This document shows, in pieces, positions 25,575 through 34,989 of a stretch of DNA of 64,000 bases (position 1 is the first letter of the stretch; each line of letters begins with the position of its first letter). The position numbers were made by a program, and so were the translations under genes. Source of the stretch: Pseudomonas abietaniphila (GTDB taxonomy: Bacteria; Pseudomonadota; Gammaproteobacteria; Pseudomonadales; Pseudomonadaceae). The stretch covers positions 1-64,000 of the forward strand of contig NZ_FNCO01000024.1 in assembly GCF_900100795.1 (NCBI RefSeq), given 5' to 3'. Below the pieces are notes generated by a model. That model did not search any database. It saw only the letters and a program-made list of their open reading frames with translations, and was not told the origin of the DNA.

Positions 25575-27383
25575 ATGTCATTCAACATCGCAGTGGCCGG
25601 TCTGCACGCGGCGCATAAACGAATGGAAGTTGCCGGCAATAACATTGCCAACGTCCATACCTCAGGTTTCAAGTCTTCGCGCGCGGAATTCGCCGCGGTT
25701 TATTCTTCTGCAGGCCTGGGGAGCGGTCGATCTTCAGGTGATGGCGTACGCGTGGCGGATGTCTCGCAAAACTTCGCGCAGGGGGGCGCTAAATCGAGCG
25801 AGGGACGCCCGTTAGACATGCGGATCCAGGGCCAGGGGTTTTTTGTGATGAGCGACGGCGGCGCATTGAGCTACACGCGCTCGGGGGCCTTTCACATGGA
25901 CAAGGAAAACTTCGTGGTCGATGCCCAGGGCGGTCGGTTGCAAGGGTATGGCGTCAATAACGAAGGCGAGCTCATCAGCGGGGTGCGAAGTGACCTGAAA
26001 ATCGACACCGCCAATCTTGCACCTGAGCCCACGAGCAAGGTGGGGCAGACCGTGAACCTTGACGCCGCCACGGCTTCGCTGGCGGCTGTTCCGCGTTTCA
26101 ATCCCGATGATTCACGTACGTATACACGTATGGTCAGCCGCACGATTCAGGACGCGGGCGTGCCGGAAGTGAAGGAGGTTCTGGGTATCGACGCTGCGGG
26201 GAACAGCACCGTCGTGATCCCGGCAAAAGCCGCTGTGCCACCGCAGGATCATGAGCTCACGCAGTACTTCGTCAAGCTCGACGACAACACCTGGACCTCG
26301 TACATCTTCATCGACGGCATCAACCCGCTGGACCCGTCCAACAGGTCACCGCTGGAGGTCGGGTTGCACACCCAGTCCAACGGTGCACTCTCGCTGACCG
26401 GCAATTCGGCGGCGATCGACAAGACGTCCAACACTGAACTGGCCCTGCGAGACTGGCGCCCGGCAATCAAGGTCAATGGCGGCTGGGTGCCGAGTGACGC
26501 GGCCAATGCCGGTCCGATTTCCATCCCGCTCAGCGATGCCAGCGGCAGTTTGCTCAGCCCGACGGACGCCGTCATACCGCGTCCGGTTCCGACGTTCAAC
26601 CCGAACGACCTGTCCACCTACAACAAGGTGTTCACCTCAACCGTATTCGACAGCCTTGGCAACGCGCACCCGATGGCGCAGTACTTCGTCAAGGATGGCA
26701 GCAACAGCTGGAAGATGCATGTGCTGGTCGACGGTCTGAACCCCCAGGACCCCAGCCGCAAGGATCCGGTGACGGCGAGCATGCTGTTCGACAGTCGTGG
26801 CAACTTGCAGTCGTTGGTTGGCGGTGCCGGGTTGGTGGGGGCGAGCCAGACATTGACCCTGACGGGCTGGGTGCCGGCCAAGCCGATGGAGGGCGGTCGC
26901 CCCGGCAGTTCGTGGGGCAGCAATGGCGCTTCGGCCAACGGTGACGGGATCGTCATGGACATGAGCAAGCTCAGCCAGTACCGCGCACCCACGGCCTTGA
27001 CCTCGCCGGTGGTCGATGGGCATGCGCCGGGGGAAATCCGGGCGATCTCGATTGATCGCACGGGTGTCATCAGTGCCGGTTTCAGCAACGGCCTGCACCG
27101 CAAGATCGGTCAGGTCATGCTTGCCAGTTTCACCAACGAACAGGGTCTGCAGGCCATCACCGGCACGCGCTGGAAAGAAACCCATGAATCGGGCGTCGCC
27201 CAGTACGACGGGGCGGCGATCGGCAGTCTGGGCAGTATCGCCGAGCAGTCACTGGAGGGCTCCAACGTCGATTTGTCGCAGGAGTTGGTGGAGCTGATTC
27301 AGGCGCAGACGGCGTACCAGGCGAACTCGAAAACGCTGTCCACTGAGGCCGAGTTGATGCAGACGTTGATCCGGGCGACGTGA
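25575..27383 (+). CDS. flgE2: Second FlgE-type hook protein with duplicated middle domain
   Basis: A 602-residue paralogue of the canonical hook protein. The ends are clearly FlgE-like (SFNIAVAGLHAAHKRMEVAG, NNIANVHTSGFKSSRAEF; LEGSNVDLSQELVELIQAQ, YQANSKTLSTEAELMQT). The middle is doubled. About residues 174-338 and 339-480 each contain FNPxDxxTY, QYFVK, NxW, a DG-(I/L)-NP-x-DPS box and a G-N/A-L strand, a unit present once in the 440-residue FlgE at 23923. It has its own transcription unit, between the flgE terminator and a REP pair. The frame is open back to 25395, but ATG 25575 has the RBS and the conserved N-terminus. It may be an alternative or mixed hook subunit; the export and polymerisation ends look intact. 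Symbol is descriptive only. Confidence 0.88.
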   Translation: MSFNIAVAGLHAAHKRMEVAGNNIANVHTSGFKSSRAEFAAVYSSAGLGSGRSSGDGVRVADVSQNFAQGGAKSSEGRPLDMRIQGQGFFVMSDGGALSYTRSGAFHMDKENFVVDAQGGRLQGYGVNNEGELISGVRSDLKIDTANLAPEPTSKVGQTVNLDAATASLAAVPRFNPDDSRTYTRMVSRTIQDAGVPEVKEVLGIDAAGNSTVVIPAKAAVPPQDHELTQYFVKLDDNTWTSYIFIDGINPLDPSNRSPLEVGLHTQSNGALSLTGNSAAIDKTSNTELALRDWRPAIKVNGGWVPSDAANAGPISIPLSDASGSLLSPTDAVIPRPVPTFNPNDLSTYNKVFTSTVFDSLGNAHPMAQYFVKDGSNSWKMHVLVDGLNPQDPSRKDPVTASMLFDSRGNLQSLVGGAGLVGASQTLTLTGWVPAKPMEGGRPGSSWGSNGASANGDGIVMDMSKLSQYRAPTALTSPVVDGHAPGEIRAISIDRTGVISAGFSNGLHRKIGQVMLASFTNEQGLQAITGTRWKETHESGVAQYDGAAIGSLGSIAEQSLEGSNVDLSQELVELIQAQTAYQANSKTLSTEAELMQTLIRAT

Positions 27384-27448
27384 TCGAGAGGATGGCGGCG
27401 TGCGCGGATGCCGGGTGCGCCGCCTTTCCAAAGGCTATCGACTAACCC

Positions 27449-27540
27449 TGTGGGAGCGAATTTATTCGCGATGCGGTCGAGCTGGCGATGGATCTCTATC
27501 GCCTGCCCACGCCTCTCGCGAATGAATTCGCTCCCACAGG
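27449..27540. repeat. REP palindrome pair downstream of flgE2
   Basis: CTGTGGGAGCGAATTTATTC near 27449 and GAATGAATTCGCTCCCACAG ending at 27540 face each other around a short central segment (GGCGATGGATCTCTATCGCC). This is a second REP sub-family, the same type as at 59386. Confidence 0.9.
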
Positions 27541-27595
27541 CGTGGACTGGATGCTTGCTTAAAGGGTTAATGATTGTGCCAGCACCCGATTCAAC

Positions 27596-27772
27596 TCAAA
27601 TAGAACAATCAGCCTTCACAAACCCTCTGCTGACCTTGGTCCAGCCCTTGCCAGGGCTGGTCTGTGCGCAGACGGTTTTGTCCTTTCCTTGCCAAAGGTA
27701 ATACGGCGCTCGCGCGGCAACGGCCACGGTGGAGCAGGCGAGGAGGAGGGCGAGGACGAGCGGCAAGCGCAT
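27596..27772 (-). CDS. Small exported cysteine-containing protein
   Basis: 58 residues from the ATG at 27772, which has CAGGAA at the right distance. A textbook signal peptide (MRLPLVLALLLACSTVAVAA) is followed by a short mature part (APYYLWQGKDKTVCAQTSPG... ending KADCSI) with two cysteines that could form one disulphide. It lies antisense to the flagellar genes in the gap between flgE2 and flgF. I recognise the type (small conserved Pseudomonas secreted protein) but no function. A longer in-frame start at 27817 adds 15 residues without an RBS. Confidence 0.7.
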   Translation of the reverse strand: MRLPLVLALLLACSTVAVAARAPYYLWQGKDKTVCAQTSPGKGWTKVSRGFVKADCSI

Positions 27773-27988
27773 GGCAGGTTCCTGTGGCAAAAAAGGCCGG
27801 TGAGCAAATCGCTGCAATTATCGCTCCTCGGTTAAAGCGCCTCACGCGAAATTTTTTTGGCGGCGCAGACGACGGATTTCGCACAAAGCGGCGGTCCACC
27901 GTCGCGGCTGGAAATCGTCTCGGTCAGCGACAGTGATTTGGCCCCGTAAGCATTGGAAAATCAGCACTTTGTATCGCCGCTGAAAAAC

Positions 27989-28004
27989 TGGTTCGATTAT
28001 TGCT
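27989..28004 (+). promoter_or_regulatory. Sigma-54 (RpoN) promoter of flgFGHIJKL
   Basis: TGGTTC-GATTA-TTGCT with GG and GC ten bases apart, 55 bases before the flgF start. Two mismatches in the -24 box make it weaker than the fliE, fliL and flgB elements, but the position is right and the P. aeruginosa flgF operon is RpoN-dependent. Confidence 0.7.
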
Positions 28005-28058
28005 ATGACCTCTGCAGTACAGCTACAGGCGGCAAACGTCTGTCGGAGGAGGAAGACT

Positions 28059-28799
28059 GTGGACAAGTTGCTTTACGTGGCCATGAGCGGTGCGTCGGAA
28101 AACGCCATTGCGCAAAAGGCCCATGCCAACAACCTGGCGAACGTCTCGACCAACGGATTTCAGCGCGACCTTGAACAGGCCCGCTCGATGCCGGTGTTTG
28201 GCGAGGTTAACCCGTCGCGCGCCTATGCCATGAGCGAGCGTCCGGGCACCGACTTCAGCCAGGGTTCGATGATCGACACCGGTCGTGAACTGGACGTTGC
28301 CGTCAAGGGCAATGGCTGGATGGCGGTCCAGACCCCCGACGGCGGTGAGGCCTACACCCGCACTTCCAGCATGAACATTGACGCCCTCGGCGTGCTGCGT
28401 GATGGCAATGGTTTGCCGGTCATGGGCAACAGCGGGCCGATTGCCGTGCCGCCTCAGCAGCAGATCGAGATCGGCGCCGACGGCACGATCAGCGTTCGCT
28501 CCCTGGGTGAAAGCCCGCAGGTCATGGCTGAGATTGACCGCATCAAGCTGGTCAAGCCGAACCTGGCGAACATGGAAAAAGGCCCCGACGGTCTGATGCA
28601 CACCAAAGACGGCAAACCGGCGCAGGCCGATGCCGATGTGCAGGTGGAATCCGGGTTCCTGCAGTCGAGCAACGTCAACGCCGTCGAGGAAATGACCTCG
28701 GTGCTGGCGTTGTCCCGTCAATTCGAACTGCACATCAAGATGATGAAGACCGCCGAGCAGGATGACGAGTCGATGGCTCGCGTCTTGCAAATGGGCTAA
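28059..28799 (+). CDS. flgF: Flagellar basal-body rod protein FlgF
   Basis: A 246-residue rod protein starting at GTG 28059 (DKLLYVAMSGASENAIAQKAH), just 3 bases after GGAGGAGGAAGA. An upstream in-frame extension of 18 codons lacks the family N-terminus. It has the axial motif HANNLANVSTNGFQRD and the C-terminal QSSNVNAVEEMTSVLALSRQFELHIKM. First gene of the flgFGHIJKL operon behind a sigma-54 element. Confidence 0.94.
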   Translation: MDKLLYVAMSGASENAIAQKAHANNLANVSTNGFQRDLEQARSMPVFGEVNPSRAYAMSERPGTDFSQGSMIDTGRELDVAVKGNGWMAVQTPDGGEAYTRTSSMNIDALGVLRDGNGLPVMGNSGPIAVPPQQQIEIGADGTISVRSLGESPQVMAEIDRIKLVKPNLANMEKGPDGLMHTKDGKPAQADADVQVESGFLQSSNVNAVEEMTSVLALSRQFELHIKMMKTAEQDDESMARVLQMG

Positions 28800-28846
28800 T
28801 GACTGACAGCTTGCGCCGATAATCAGGCGCTCGAGGAGAAACACGA

Positions 28847-29635
28847 ATGCTTCCGGCACTGTATGTAGCGAAAACCGGCCTGGCGGCTCAGGACACCAAC
28901 CTGACCACCATTTCGAACAACCTGGCCAACGTCTCGACCACGGGTTTCAAAAGTGATCGCGCCGAGTTCCAGGACCTGCTCTACCAGATCAAGCGTCAGC
29001 CAGGTGCTCAGTCCACTCAGGACAGCGAGCTGCCTTCCGGTCTGCAACTGGGTACCGGTGTGCGCATTGTCGGCACGCAGAAAAACTTCACGGCGGGCAG
29101 CCTGCAAACCACCAACCAGCCGCTGGACATGGCCGTGAACGGCCGCGGTTTCTTCCAGATCCGTCAACCTGACGGCACCCTGGCCTACACCCGCGACGGT
29201 ACGTTCCACCTCGACCAGAACGGCCAGATCGTGACCTCCAACGGTTACGCGCTGGAGCCTGCGATTGTCGTTCCACAAGACTCGCAGACCTTCACGGTCG
29301 GTGAAGACGGCACCGTGTCGATCACCACGTCGACCAACACCGCGACGCCACAGGTCATCGGCAACATCCAGACCGCCGACTTCATCAACCCGGCCGGCCT
29401 GCAATCGCAAGGCGGCAACCTGTACCTGGAAACTGCTTCCAGTGGTGCGCCGCAAGTCGGTACGCCGGGCCTGAACGGTCTGGGCGTGGTCAAGCAGAAC
29501 ACCCTGGAAAACTCCAACGTCAGCACCGTTGAAGAGCTGGTGAACATGATCACCACTCAGCGCGCCTACGAGATGAACTCCAAAGTCATCTCGACCGCCG
29601 ACTCGATGCTGCAGTACGTGACGCAGAACTTGTAA
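28847..29635 (+). CDS. flgG: Flagellar distal rod protein FlgG
   Basis: A 262-residue FlgG of standard length. The N-terminus is MLPALYVAKTGLAAQDTNLT / TISNNLANVSTTGFKSDRAE, including the FlgG-specific segment that follows the D0 helix (FQDLLYQIKRQPGAQ). The C-terminus is ENSNVSTVEELVNMITTQRA / YEMNSKVISTADSMLQYV. It builds the distal rod through the P and L rings. It lies 47 bases after flgF behind GAGGAG. Confidence 0.96.
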   Translation: MLPALYVAKTGLAAQDTNLTTISNNLANVSTTGFKSDRAEFQDLLYQIKRQPGAQSTQDSELPSGLQLGTGVRIVGTQKNFTAGSLQTTNQPLDMAVNGRGFFQIRQPDGTLAYTRDGTFHLDQNGQIVTSNGYALEPAIVVPQDSQTFTVGEDGTVSITTSTNTATPQVIGNIQTADFINPAGLQSQGGNLYLETASSGAPQVGTPGLNGLGVVKQNTLENSNVSTVEELVNMITTQRAYEMNSKVISTADSMLQYVTQNL

Positions 29636-29745
29636 TCCGGCGTTGTAAACGGAGCCTGAGACACCTGATGTTCTTCAACGAAACACCTGATCAATCCGAT
29701 GGGGCGACTGAAAACCGCCTGCTACACCGCGAGGTTTTAAGTGTC

Positions 29746-30459
29746 ATGAAACGGCTTTCTGTATTGCGGCTTTCCCTGTTGGCAGCACCGCTGTGCGGTA
29801 TCGCGCTGCTGACAGGTTGCGTTGCGCCTTCGGCCAAACCCAATGACCCTTACTACGCGCCGGTGTTGCCACGAACGCCGCTGCCTTCGGCGGCGAACAA
29901 CGGTTCGATCTATCAGGCCGGTTTCGAGCAGAACCTCTATGGCGACCGCAAGGCCTACCGGGTCGGTGACATCATCACCATCACCCTGTCCGAGAGAATG
30001 GCAGCCAGCAAGGCGGCCAGTTCCGGGATCAGCAAGACCAGCAAAACCAGTGTCGGCCTGTCGTCGCTGTTTGGCGTGGGCGTGAACACCAATAATCCAG
30101 TGGGCAGCGGCGACCTGAGCCTGGACGCCGGTTACTCCGGCGACCGCGCCACCAAGGGCGACGGCAAGGCCGCGCAGAGCAACAGCCTGACCGGTTCGAT
30201 CACCGTTACCGTGGCCGATGTGCTGCCTAACGGCATTCTGTCGGTGCGCGGCGAGAAATGGATGACGCTCAACACCGGTGACGAGCTGGTGCGTATCGCG
30301 GGCCTCATCCGTGCCGATGACATCGCCACCGACAACACCGTGTCGTCCACTCGCGTGGCCGATGCGCGCATCACATATTCCGGTACAGGGGCGTTTGCCG
30401 ATTCCAGTCAGCCAGGCTGGTTCGACCGATTCTTCCTCAGCCCGTTGTTCCCTTTCTGA
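29746..30459 (+). CDS. flgH: Flagellar L-ring lipoprotein FlgH
   Basis: A 237-residue outer-membrane lipoprotein. The signal peptide ends in the lipobox LLTGC with the acylated Cys25. The body has the FlgH motifs NLYGDRKAYRVGDIITITL, LTGSITVTVADVLPNG and GEKWMTLNTGDELVRIAG-type strands. It forms the L ring bushing. ATG 29746 begins just before the signal peptide; an upstream extension from 29668 would bury it, so it is rejected. Confidence 0.95.
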   Translation: MKRLSVLRLSLLAAPLCGIALLTGCVAPSAKPNDPYYAPVLPRTPLPSAANNGSIYQAGFEQNLYGDRKAYRVGDIITITLSERMAASKAASSGISKTSKTSVGLSSLFGVGVNTNNPVGSGDLSLDAGYSGDRATKGDGKAAQSNSLTGSITVTVADVLPNGILSVRGEKWMTLNTGDELVRIAGLIRADDIATDNTVSSTRVADARITYSGTGAFADSSQPGWFDRFFLSPLFPF

Positions 30460-30472
30460 TACCGGGATAGCC

Positions 30473-31582
30473 ATGATCACGTTCAAGCAACTGATAGCGG
30501 CAGCGCTGCTGTTCACCACGGCCATGGGCGCACACGCCGAACGCCTGAAGGACATCGCCAGCATTTCCGGCGTGCGGACCAACCAATTGATCGGTTACGG
30601 CCTGGTGGTGGGCCTGAACGGCACGGGTGACCAGACCACCCAGACCCCGTTCACCCTGCAAACCTTCAACAACATGCTCTCGCAGTTCGGCATCAAGGTG
30701 CCGGCGGGCTCGGGCACGGTGCAGCTGAAAAACGTGGCGGCCGTGGCGGTGTACGCCGACCTGCCACCGTTTGCCAAACCGGGTCAGCAGATCGACATCA
30801 CCGTGTCGTCCATCGGTAACTCGAAAAGCCTGCGCGGCGGCAGCCTGTTGATGACCCCGATGAAAGGTATCGACGGCAACGTGTATGCGGTCGCTCAGGG
30901 CAACCTGGTGGTCGGCGGTTTTGATGCCGAAGGCCGTGACGGTTCCAAGATCACTGTCAACGTTCCGTCGTCGGGTCGTATCCCGGGCGGTGCATCGGTG
31001 GAACGCGCGGTGCCAAGCGGTTTCAATCAGGGCAACTCGCTGACGCTGAACCTTAACCGCAACGACTTCACCACTGCCAAGCGCATCGTCGACAAGATCA
31101 ACGACATGCTTGGCCCTGGCGTTGCTCAGGCACTGGACGGCGGCTCTGTGCGCGTGACCGCGCCGCTGGACCCTAACCAGCGAGTCGATTACCTGTCGGT
31201 GCTGGAAAACCTGGAAATCGATCCGGGTCAGACCTCGGCCAAAGTCATCATCAACTCGCGTACTGGCACGATCGTGATCGGTCAGAACGTCAAGGTGTCG
31301 CCTGCTGCGGTGACCCACGGCAGCCTGACCGTGACCATCACCGAAGACCCGGTGGTCAGCCAGCCGGGTGCGTTCTCCAACGGCCAGACCGCCGTGGTCC
31401 CGCGTTCCAAGATCAACGCGCAGCAAGAGCTGCACCCGATGTTCAAGTTCGGTCCCGGCACCACGCTGGACGAAATCGTGCGTGCAGTTAACCAGGTGGG
31501 CGCAGCCCCGGGTGACTTGATGGCCATTCTCGAAGCACTCAAGCAGGCCGGCGCATTGCAAGCCGATCTGATCGTGATTTAA
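30473..31582 (+). CDS. flgI: Flagellar P-ring protein FlgI
   Basis: A 369-residue periplasmic protein with a cleavable signal (QLIAAALLFTTAMGAHA/ER). The family start of the mature part follows (LKDIASISGVRTNQLIGYGL, VGLNGTGDQTTQTPFTLQT). The C-terminus has PGDLMAILEALKQAGALQAD. FlgI forms the P ring in peptidoglycan with help from FlgA (minus strand at 18.6 kb). It is 13 bases downstream of flgH. Confidence 0.96.
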   Translation: MITFKQLIAAALLFTTAMGAHAERLKDIASISGVRTNQLIGYGLVVGLNGTGDQTTQTPFTLQTFNNMLSQFGIKVPAGSGTVQLKNVAAVAVYADLPPFAKPGQQIDITVSSIGNSKSLRGGSLLMTPMKGIDGNVYAVAQGNLVVGGFDAEGRDGSKITVNVPSSGRIPGGASVERAVPSGFNQGNSLTLNLNRNDFTTAKRIVDKINDMLGPGVAQALDGGSVRVTAPLDPNQRVDYLSVLENLEIDPGQTSAKVIINSRTGTIVIGQNVKVSPAAVTHGSLTVTITEDPVVSQPGAFSNGQTAVVPRSKINAQQELHPMFKFGPGTTLDEIVRAVNQVGAAPGDLMAILEALKQAGALQADLIVI

Positions 31583-31592
31583 GGGCGCAGCG

Positions 31593-32867
31593 ATGAGTAT
31601 TCCAAGTGGCGGTCCGTCCAGTACTGCTGGCGATTCGGGGGCGTATACCGACCTCAATCGTCTGACCGCCTTGAAGACAGGCGACCGCGACAGCGATGCC
31701 AACCTGAAGAAGGTGGCGCAGGAATTCGAGTCGCTGTTCGTCAGCCAGATGCTCAAGGCCATGCGTTCGGCCAACGAAGTGCTGGCCAAGGACAACCCGA
31801 TGAACACCGCAGCCACGCGGCAGTATCAGGACATGTACGACCAGCAATTGTCGGTGAGCATGTCTCGCGAGGGCGGTGGTATCGGTCTGCAGGACGTGTT
31901 GATGCGTCAACTGTCCAAGAACAAGACCACCGAAATCGCGCCAGCGACCAACGCACTTAATGCCGCTGCCAAGCCTGACGCCGCTTCGGCACAGCCGGGG
32001 TTGGCAACTCGAATTGCCCAGCGTCCGCTGTGGGCCACACGTTCCGTTGCCGCGCCTGCCACGTCGGCCGACGGCACGCCGCACAACGACGTCGCCGCCC
32101 TGAATTCCCGTCGCCTGTCACTCCCGAGCAAGCTCAGCGACCGGATCCTGGCAGGTATCGTGCCGAACACCTCGGGCACGCAGGATGCCGCTGCCAGTGC
32201 GACCACGCTGAAGAATCGCATCGCCGTTGCCAATGCCGTCGACGCCGCCAAAAAAGCGGGCAGTCAGGGCAATGGCGACTGGACCATCGGCCCGGAATTC
32301 AACGCCCAGGCCAATGCCTATGTGCGCAGCCGGGTGCAGACCCCGTTGGCACCGGGCAAGGCGGCGTTCGCCAACGCCGACGAATTCGTCTCGACCATGC
32401 TGCCGCTGGCCAAGGACGCCGCCGCGCGTATCGGCGTCGATCCGACCGTGCTGGTGGCGCAGGCGGCGCTCGAAACCGGCTGGGGCAAATCGATCATGCG
32501 TCAGTCCGACGGCAGCAGCAGTCACAACCTGTTTGGCATCAAGGCACAGGGTAACTGGCAAGGCCCTGAAGCCCGCGCGATCACCAGCGAGTTCCGTGAC
32601 GGCAAGATGGTCAAGGAGACGGCGGACTTCCGTTCCTACGACTCGTACGCCAGCAGCTTCCATGACCTGGTGAGCTTCCTGCAGAACAACAATCGCTATC
32701 AAGCCACGCTGAAATCGGCCGATAACCCGGAACAGTTTGTGAAAGAGCTGCAGAAGGCCGGTTACGCCACGGACCCGGACTATGCCAGCAAGATTTCTCA
32801 AATCGCGAAACAGATGAAGAGTTACCAGAATTACGCAGCCGCATCGGGCTCTTCCACGACTTTATAA
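31593..32867 (+). CDS. flgJ: Rod-cap/peptidoglycan hydrolase FlgJ
   Basis: A 424-residue two-domain protein. The N-terminal rod-capping part spans about residues 20-110 (KVAQEFESLFVSQMLKAMRS; RQYQDMYDQQLSVSMSREGG). A linker follows, then a C-terminal beta-N-acetylglucosaminidase domain from about residue 260 with catalytic Glu294 in QAALETGWGKS, then NLFGIKA and FRSYDSYASSFHDLVSFL. It opens peptidoglycan for the rod. It is 10 bases after flgI. The dual-domain form is typical of gammaproteobacteria. Confidence 0.95.
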   Translation: MSIPSGGPSSTAGDSGAYTDLNRLTALKTGDRDSDANLKKVAQEFESLFVSQMLKAMRSANEVLAKDNPMNTAATRQYQDMYDQQLSVSMSREGGGIGLQDVLMRQLSKNKTTEIAPATNALNAAAKPDAASAQPGLATRIAQRPLWATRSVAAPATSADGTPHNDVAALNSRRLSLPSKLSDRILAGIVPNTSGTQDAAASATTLKNRIAVANAVDAAKKAGSQGNGDWTIGPEFNAQANAYVRSRVQTPLAPGKAAFANADEFVSTMLPLAKDAAARIGVDPTVLVAQAALETGWGKSIMRQSDGSSSHNLFGIKAQGNWQGPEARAITSEFRDGKMVKETADFRSYDSYASSFHDLVSFLQNNNRYQATLKSADNPEQFVKELQKAGYATDPDYASKISQIAKQMKSYQNYAAASGSSTTL

Positions 32868-32877
32868 GGTTTGAACC

Positions 32878-34977
32878 ATGTCACTGATTTCAATTGGGCT
32901 TTCGGGACTGAACGCCAGCAGTGCAGCGATGACCACCATCGGCAACAACACTGCGAACGTGGGTACGCTGGGCTATTCGCGTCAACAGGTAATGACCAGC
33001 GCGGGCGCGCAGCAGAACATCGGCGTCGGCTTTATCGGCACAGGCACGACGCTGTCCGATGTCCGCCGGATCTACAACAGTTTCCTTGATACCCAGTTGC
33101 AAAGCAGTACCTCCCTGAATGCTGATGCCCAAGCCTATCTGGGCCAGGCGAGCAAACTTGACTCGATCTTGTCGGACAGCTCTACCGGCGTAAGCAAGGT
33201 ATTGAGCAGCTTTTTCACTGCCATGCAGGCGATGTCCACCGATGCAACCAACAGTGCCGCCCGTAATACTTTCCTGAAAAGTGCTCAGAGCCTGTCAGCT
33301 CAGTTCAATAGCATCTCTGGGCAGATTAAAGATCAGAACACCCAGATCAACAGTCAGATGACCAGCGTTGCTGGGCAAGTCAACTCTTTGGCTTCTTCGG
33401 TAGCCGACCTCAATTCGCAGATTATCCAGGCCAGGGCCTCGGGGAACGAACCGAACTCCCTGCTTGATGCGCGTGAAGAGGCCGTGCGTCAGCTTAATGG
33501 CCTCGTTGGTGCCAAAGTTGTCGACAACAACGGCAGCTACGACATCTACATCGGCACAGGGCAACCGTTAGTGACCGGGAATAAGGCAAGTACACTCACC
33601 GCTGGCCCAAGTGACTCTGATCCAAACGCTTACTCGCTGAAAGTCAATTATCAGAACAGCAGTCTGGACGTTACGTCTGTAGTGACCGGTGGCACCCTCG
33701 GCGGCTTGGTCCGGTATCGCAGCGACGTCTTGCAACCAGCAGCCAAAGAACTGGGTCGCTTGGCGATAGTGGTGTCCGATCAAATCAACAGCCAACTGAA
33801 TCAGGGTATCGACGCCAATGGTGATTTTGGCGCCAACCTGTTCAATAGCATTAATGACCCTAGCCTGACCGCTTTGCGTAGCCTCGCTAACAAGAATAAC
33901 GACGTCTCGTCGGGCAATCTCGCCGTGTCAATTACGAACTCCGGATTGCTCACCACTGATGACTATCAAGTGACTTTCTCCGGTGTTGATGCCGGTGGCA
34001 ACGCTACCGGATACAGCGTCAAGGTGATGCCCAATGGTGCGAGTCTTGGGCCATTTAGCATCAACGACGGTGCACCTAAAGAACTGACGGACAGAGGTTT
34101 TTCGCTTTCCTTCGTACAGGCAAATAGCGCGTCTGGACCTGCTACTTTCAAGGCGGGTGACAGCTTCCAGGTCAGCCCGACGAAGACAGGTGCCGACGGT
34201 ATCAAAACCGTCATGACTGATCCCAAGACGCTCGCCGCCGCTGCGCCGCTAACCGGCAGCGTCGGTGACGGCAATAAAGGTACCGGTCAATTCGGCCAGC
34301 CCGTTCTTGTGAGCCGTACGGACATCTACCAGTCGCCCGCAGCCATGGCTGACATGCGCAATGCGTTGAAAAACTCCATGCCCATTCGCATGGTGATGGG
34401 GGATAAGGACGCAACCACCGGGGCGCAGAGTTTCAAGTTGCTCGATGCGTCCGGGAAGCCAGTGCTCAATGACAAGGGTGTAGCAATCACCGGCAACATC
34501 ACGCCTGGGCAGAGTAACCCTTTGAGTTTCAAGGTCGGCTACAAGGACTTGGCCAACAACGATCAGTTCTATGAGTTCAGTATGACGGTCTCGGGCTCGC
34601 CGACGTCAGGCGACACCTATAACATTGACGTTACTGGCGCTGGATCATCCGACAACCGTAATGCGCTCACGACGCTCGGTCTTCAAACCAAACAAACGGT
34701 CGATATTGCTGCGGACAACGGCACCGGTATGAGCATGGTTGGGGCTAACACGCACCTGATCTCCTCAGTAGGCGCACAGGCAGCTCAGGCGAAAAGCGAT
34801 GCTGATGCCACCACCGCAGTGGTGGGGCAGGCCAAAAGCGCAAGGGACAGTGTTTCTGGCGTGTCGATGGATGAGGAAGCGGCAAACCTGGTCAAGTATC
34901 AACAGTACTACACCGCCTCATCGCAAATCATCAAAGCGGCCCAAGCCATTTTCAGCACACTGATCAACAGTCTTTAA
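32878..34977 (+). CDS. flgK: Hook-filament junction protein FlgK (HAP1)
   Basis: A 699-residue junction protein. The N-terminus is SLISIGLSGLNASSAAMTTI / GNNTANVGTLGYSRQQV. A helical region follows with the family motif LLDAREEAVRQLNGLVG, then a long variable middle, and the C-terminus is SGVSMDEEAANLVKYQQYYT / ASSQIIKAAQAIFSTLINSL. It sits 10 bases after flgJ and is chaperoned by FlgN. From about 33.4 kb codon choice becomes visibly less GC-rich than in flgB-flgI, a pattern that continues through flgL. Confidence 0.95.
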   Translation: MSLISIGLSGLNASSAAMTTIGNNTANVGTLGYSRQQVMTSAGAQQNIGVGFIGTGTTLSDVRRIYNSFLDTQLQSSTSLNADAQAYLGQASKLDSILSDSSTGVSKVLSSFFTAMQAMSTDATNSAARNTFLKSAQSLSAQFNSISGQIKDQNTQINSQMTSVAGQVNSLASSVADLNSQIIQARASGNEPNSLLDAREEAVRQLNGLVGAKVVDNNGSYDIYIGTGQPLVTGNKASTLTAGPSDSDPNAYSLKVNYQNSSLDVTSVVTGGTLGGLVRYRSDVLQPAAKELGRLAIVVSDQINSQLNQGIDANGDFGANLFNSINDPSLTALRSLANKNNDVSSGNLAVSITNSGLLTTDDYQVTFSGVDAGGNATGYSVKVMPNGASLGPFSINDGAPKELTDRGFSLSFVQANSASGPATFKAGDSFQVSPTKTGADGIKTVMTDPKTLAAAAPLTGSVGDGNKGTGQFGQPVLVSRTDIYQSPAAMADMRNALKNSMPIRMVMGDKDATTGAQSFKLLDASGKPVLNDKGVAITGNITPGQSNPLSFKVGYKDLANNDQFYEFSMTVSGSPTSGDTYNIDVTGAGSSDNRNALTTLGLQTKQTVDIAADNGTGMSMVGANTHLISSVGAQAAQAKSDADATTAVVGQAKSARDSVSGVSMDEEAANLVKYQQYYTASSQIIKAAQAIFSTLINSL

Positions 34978-34989
34978 GGGGGCGTAATC

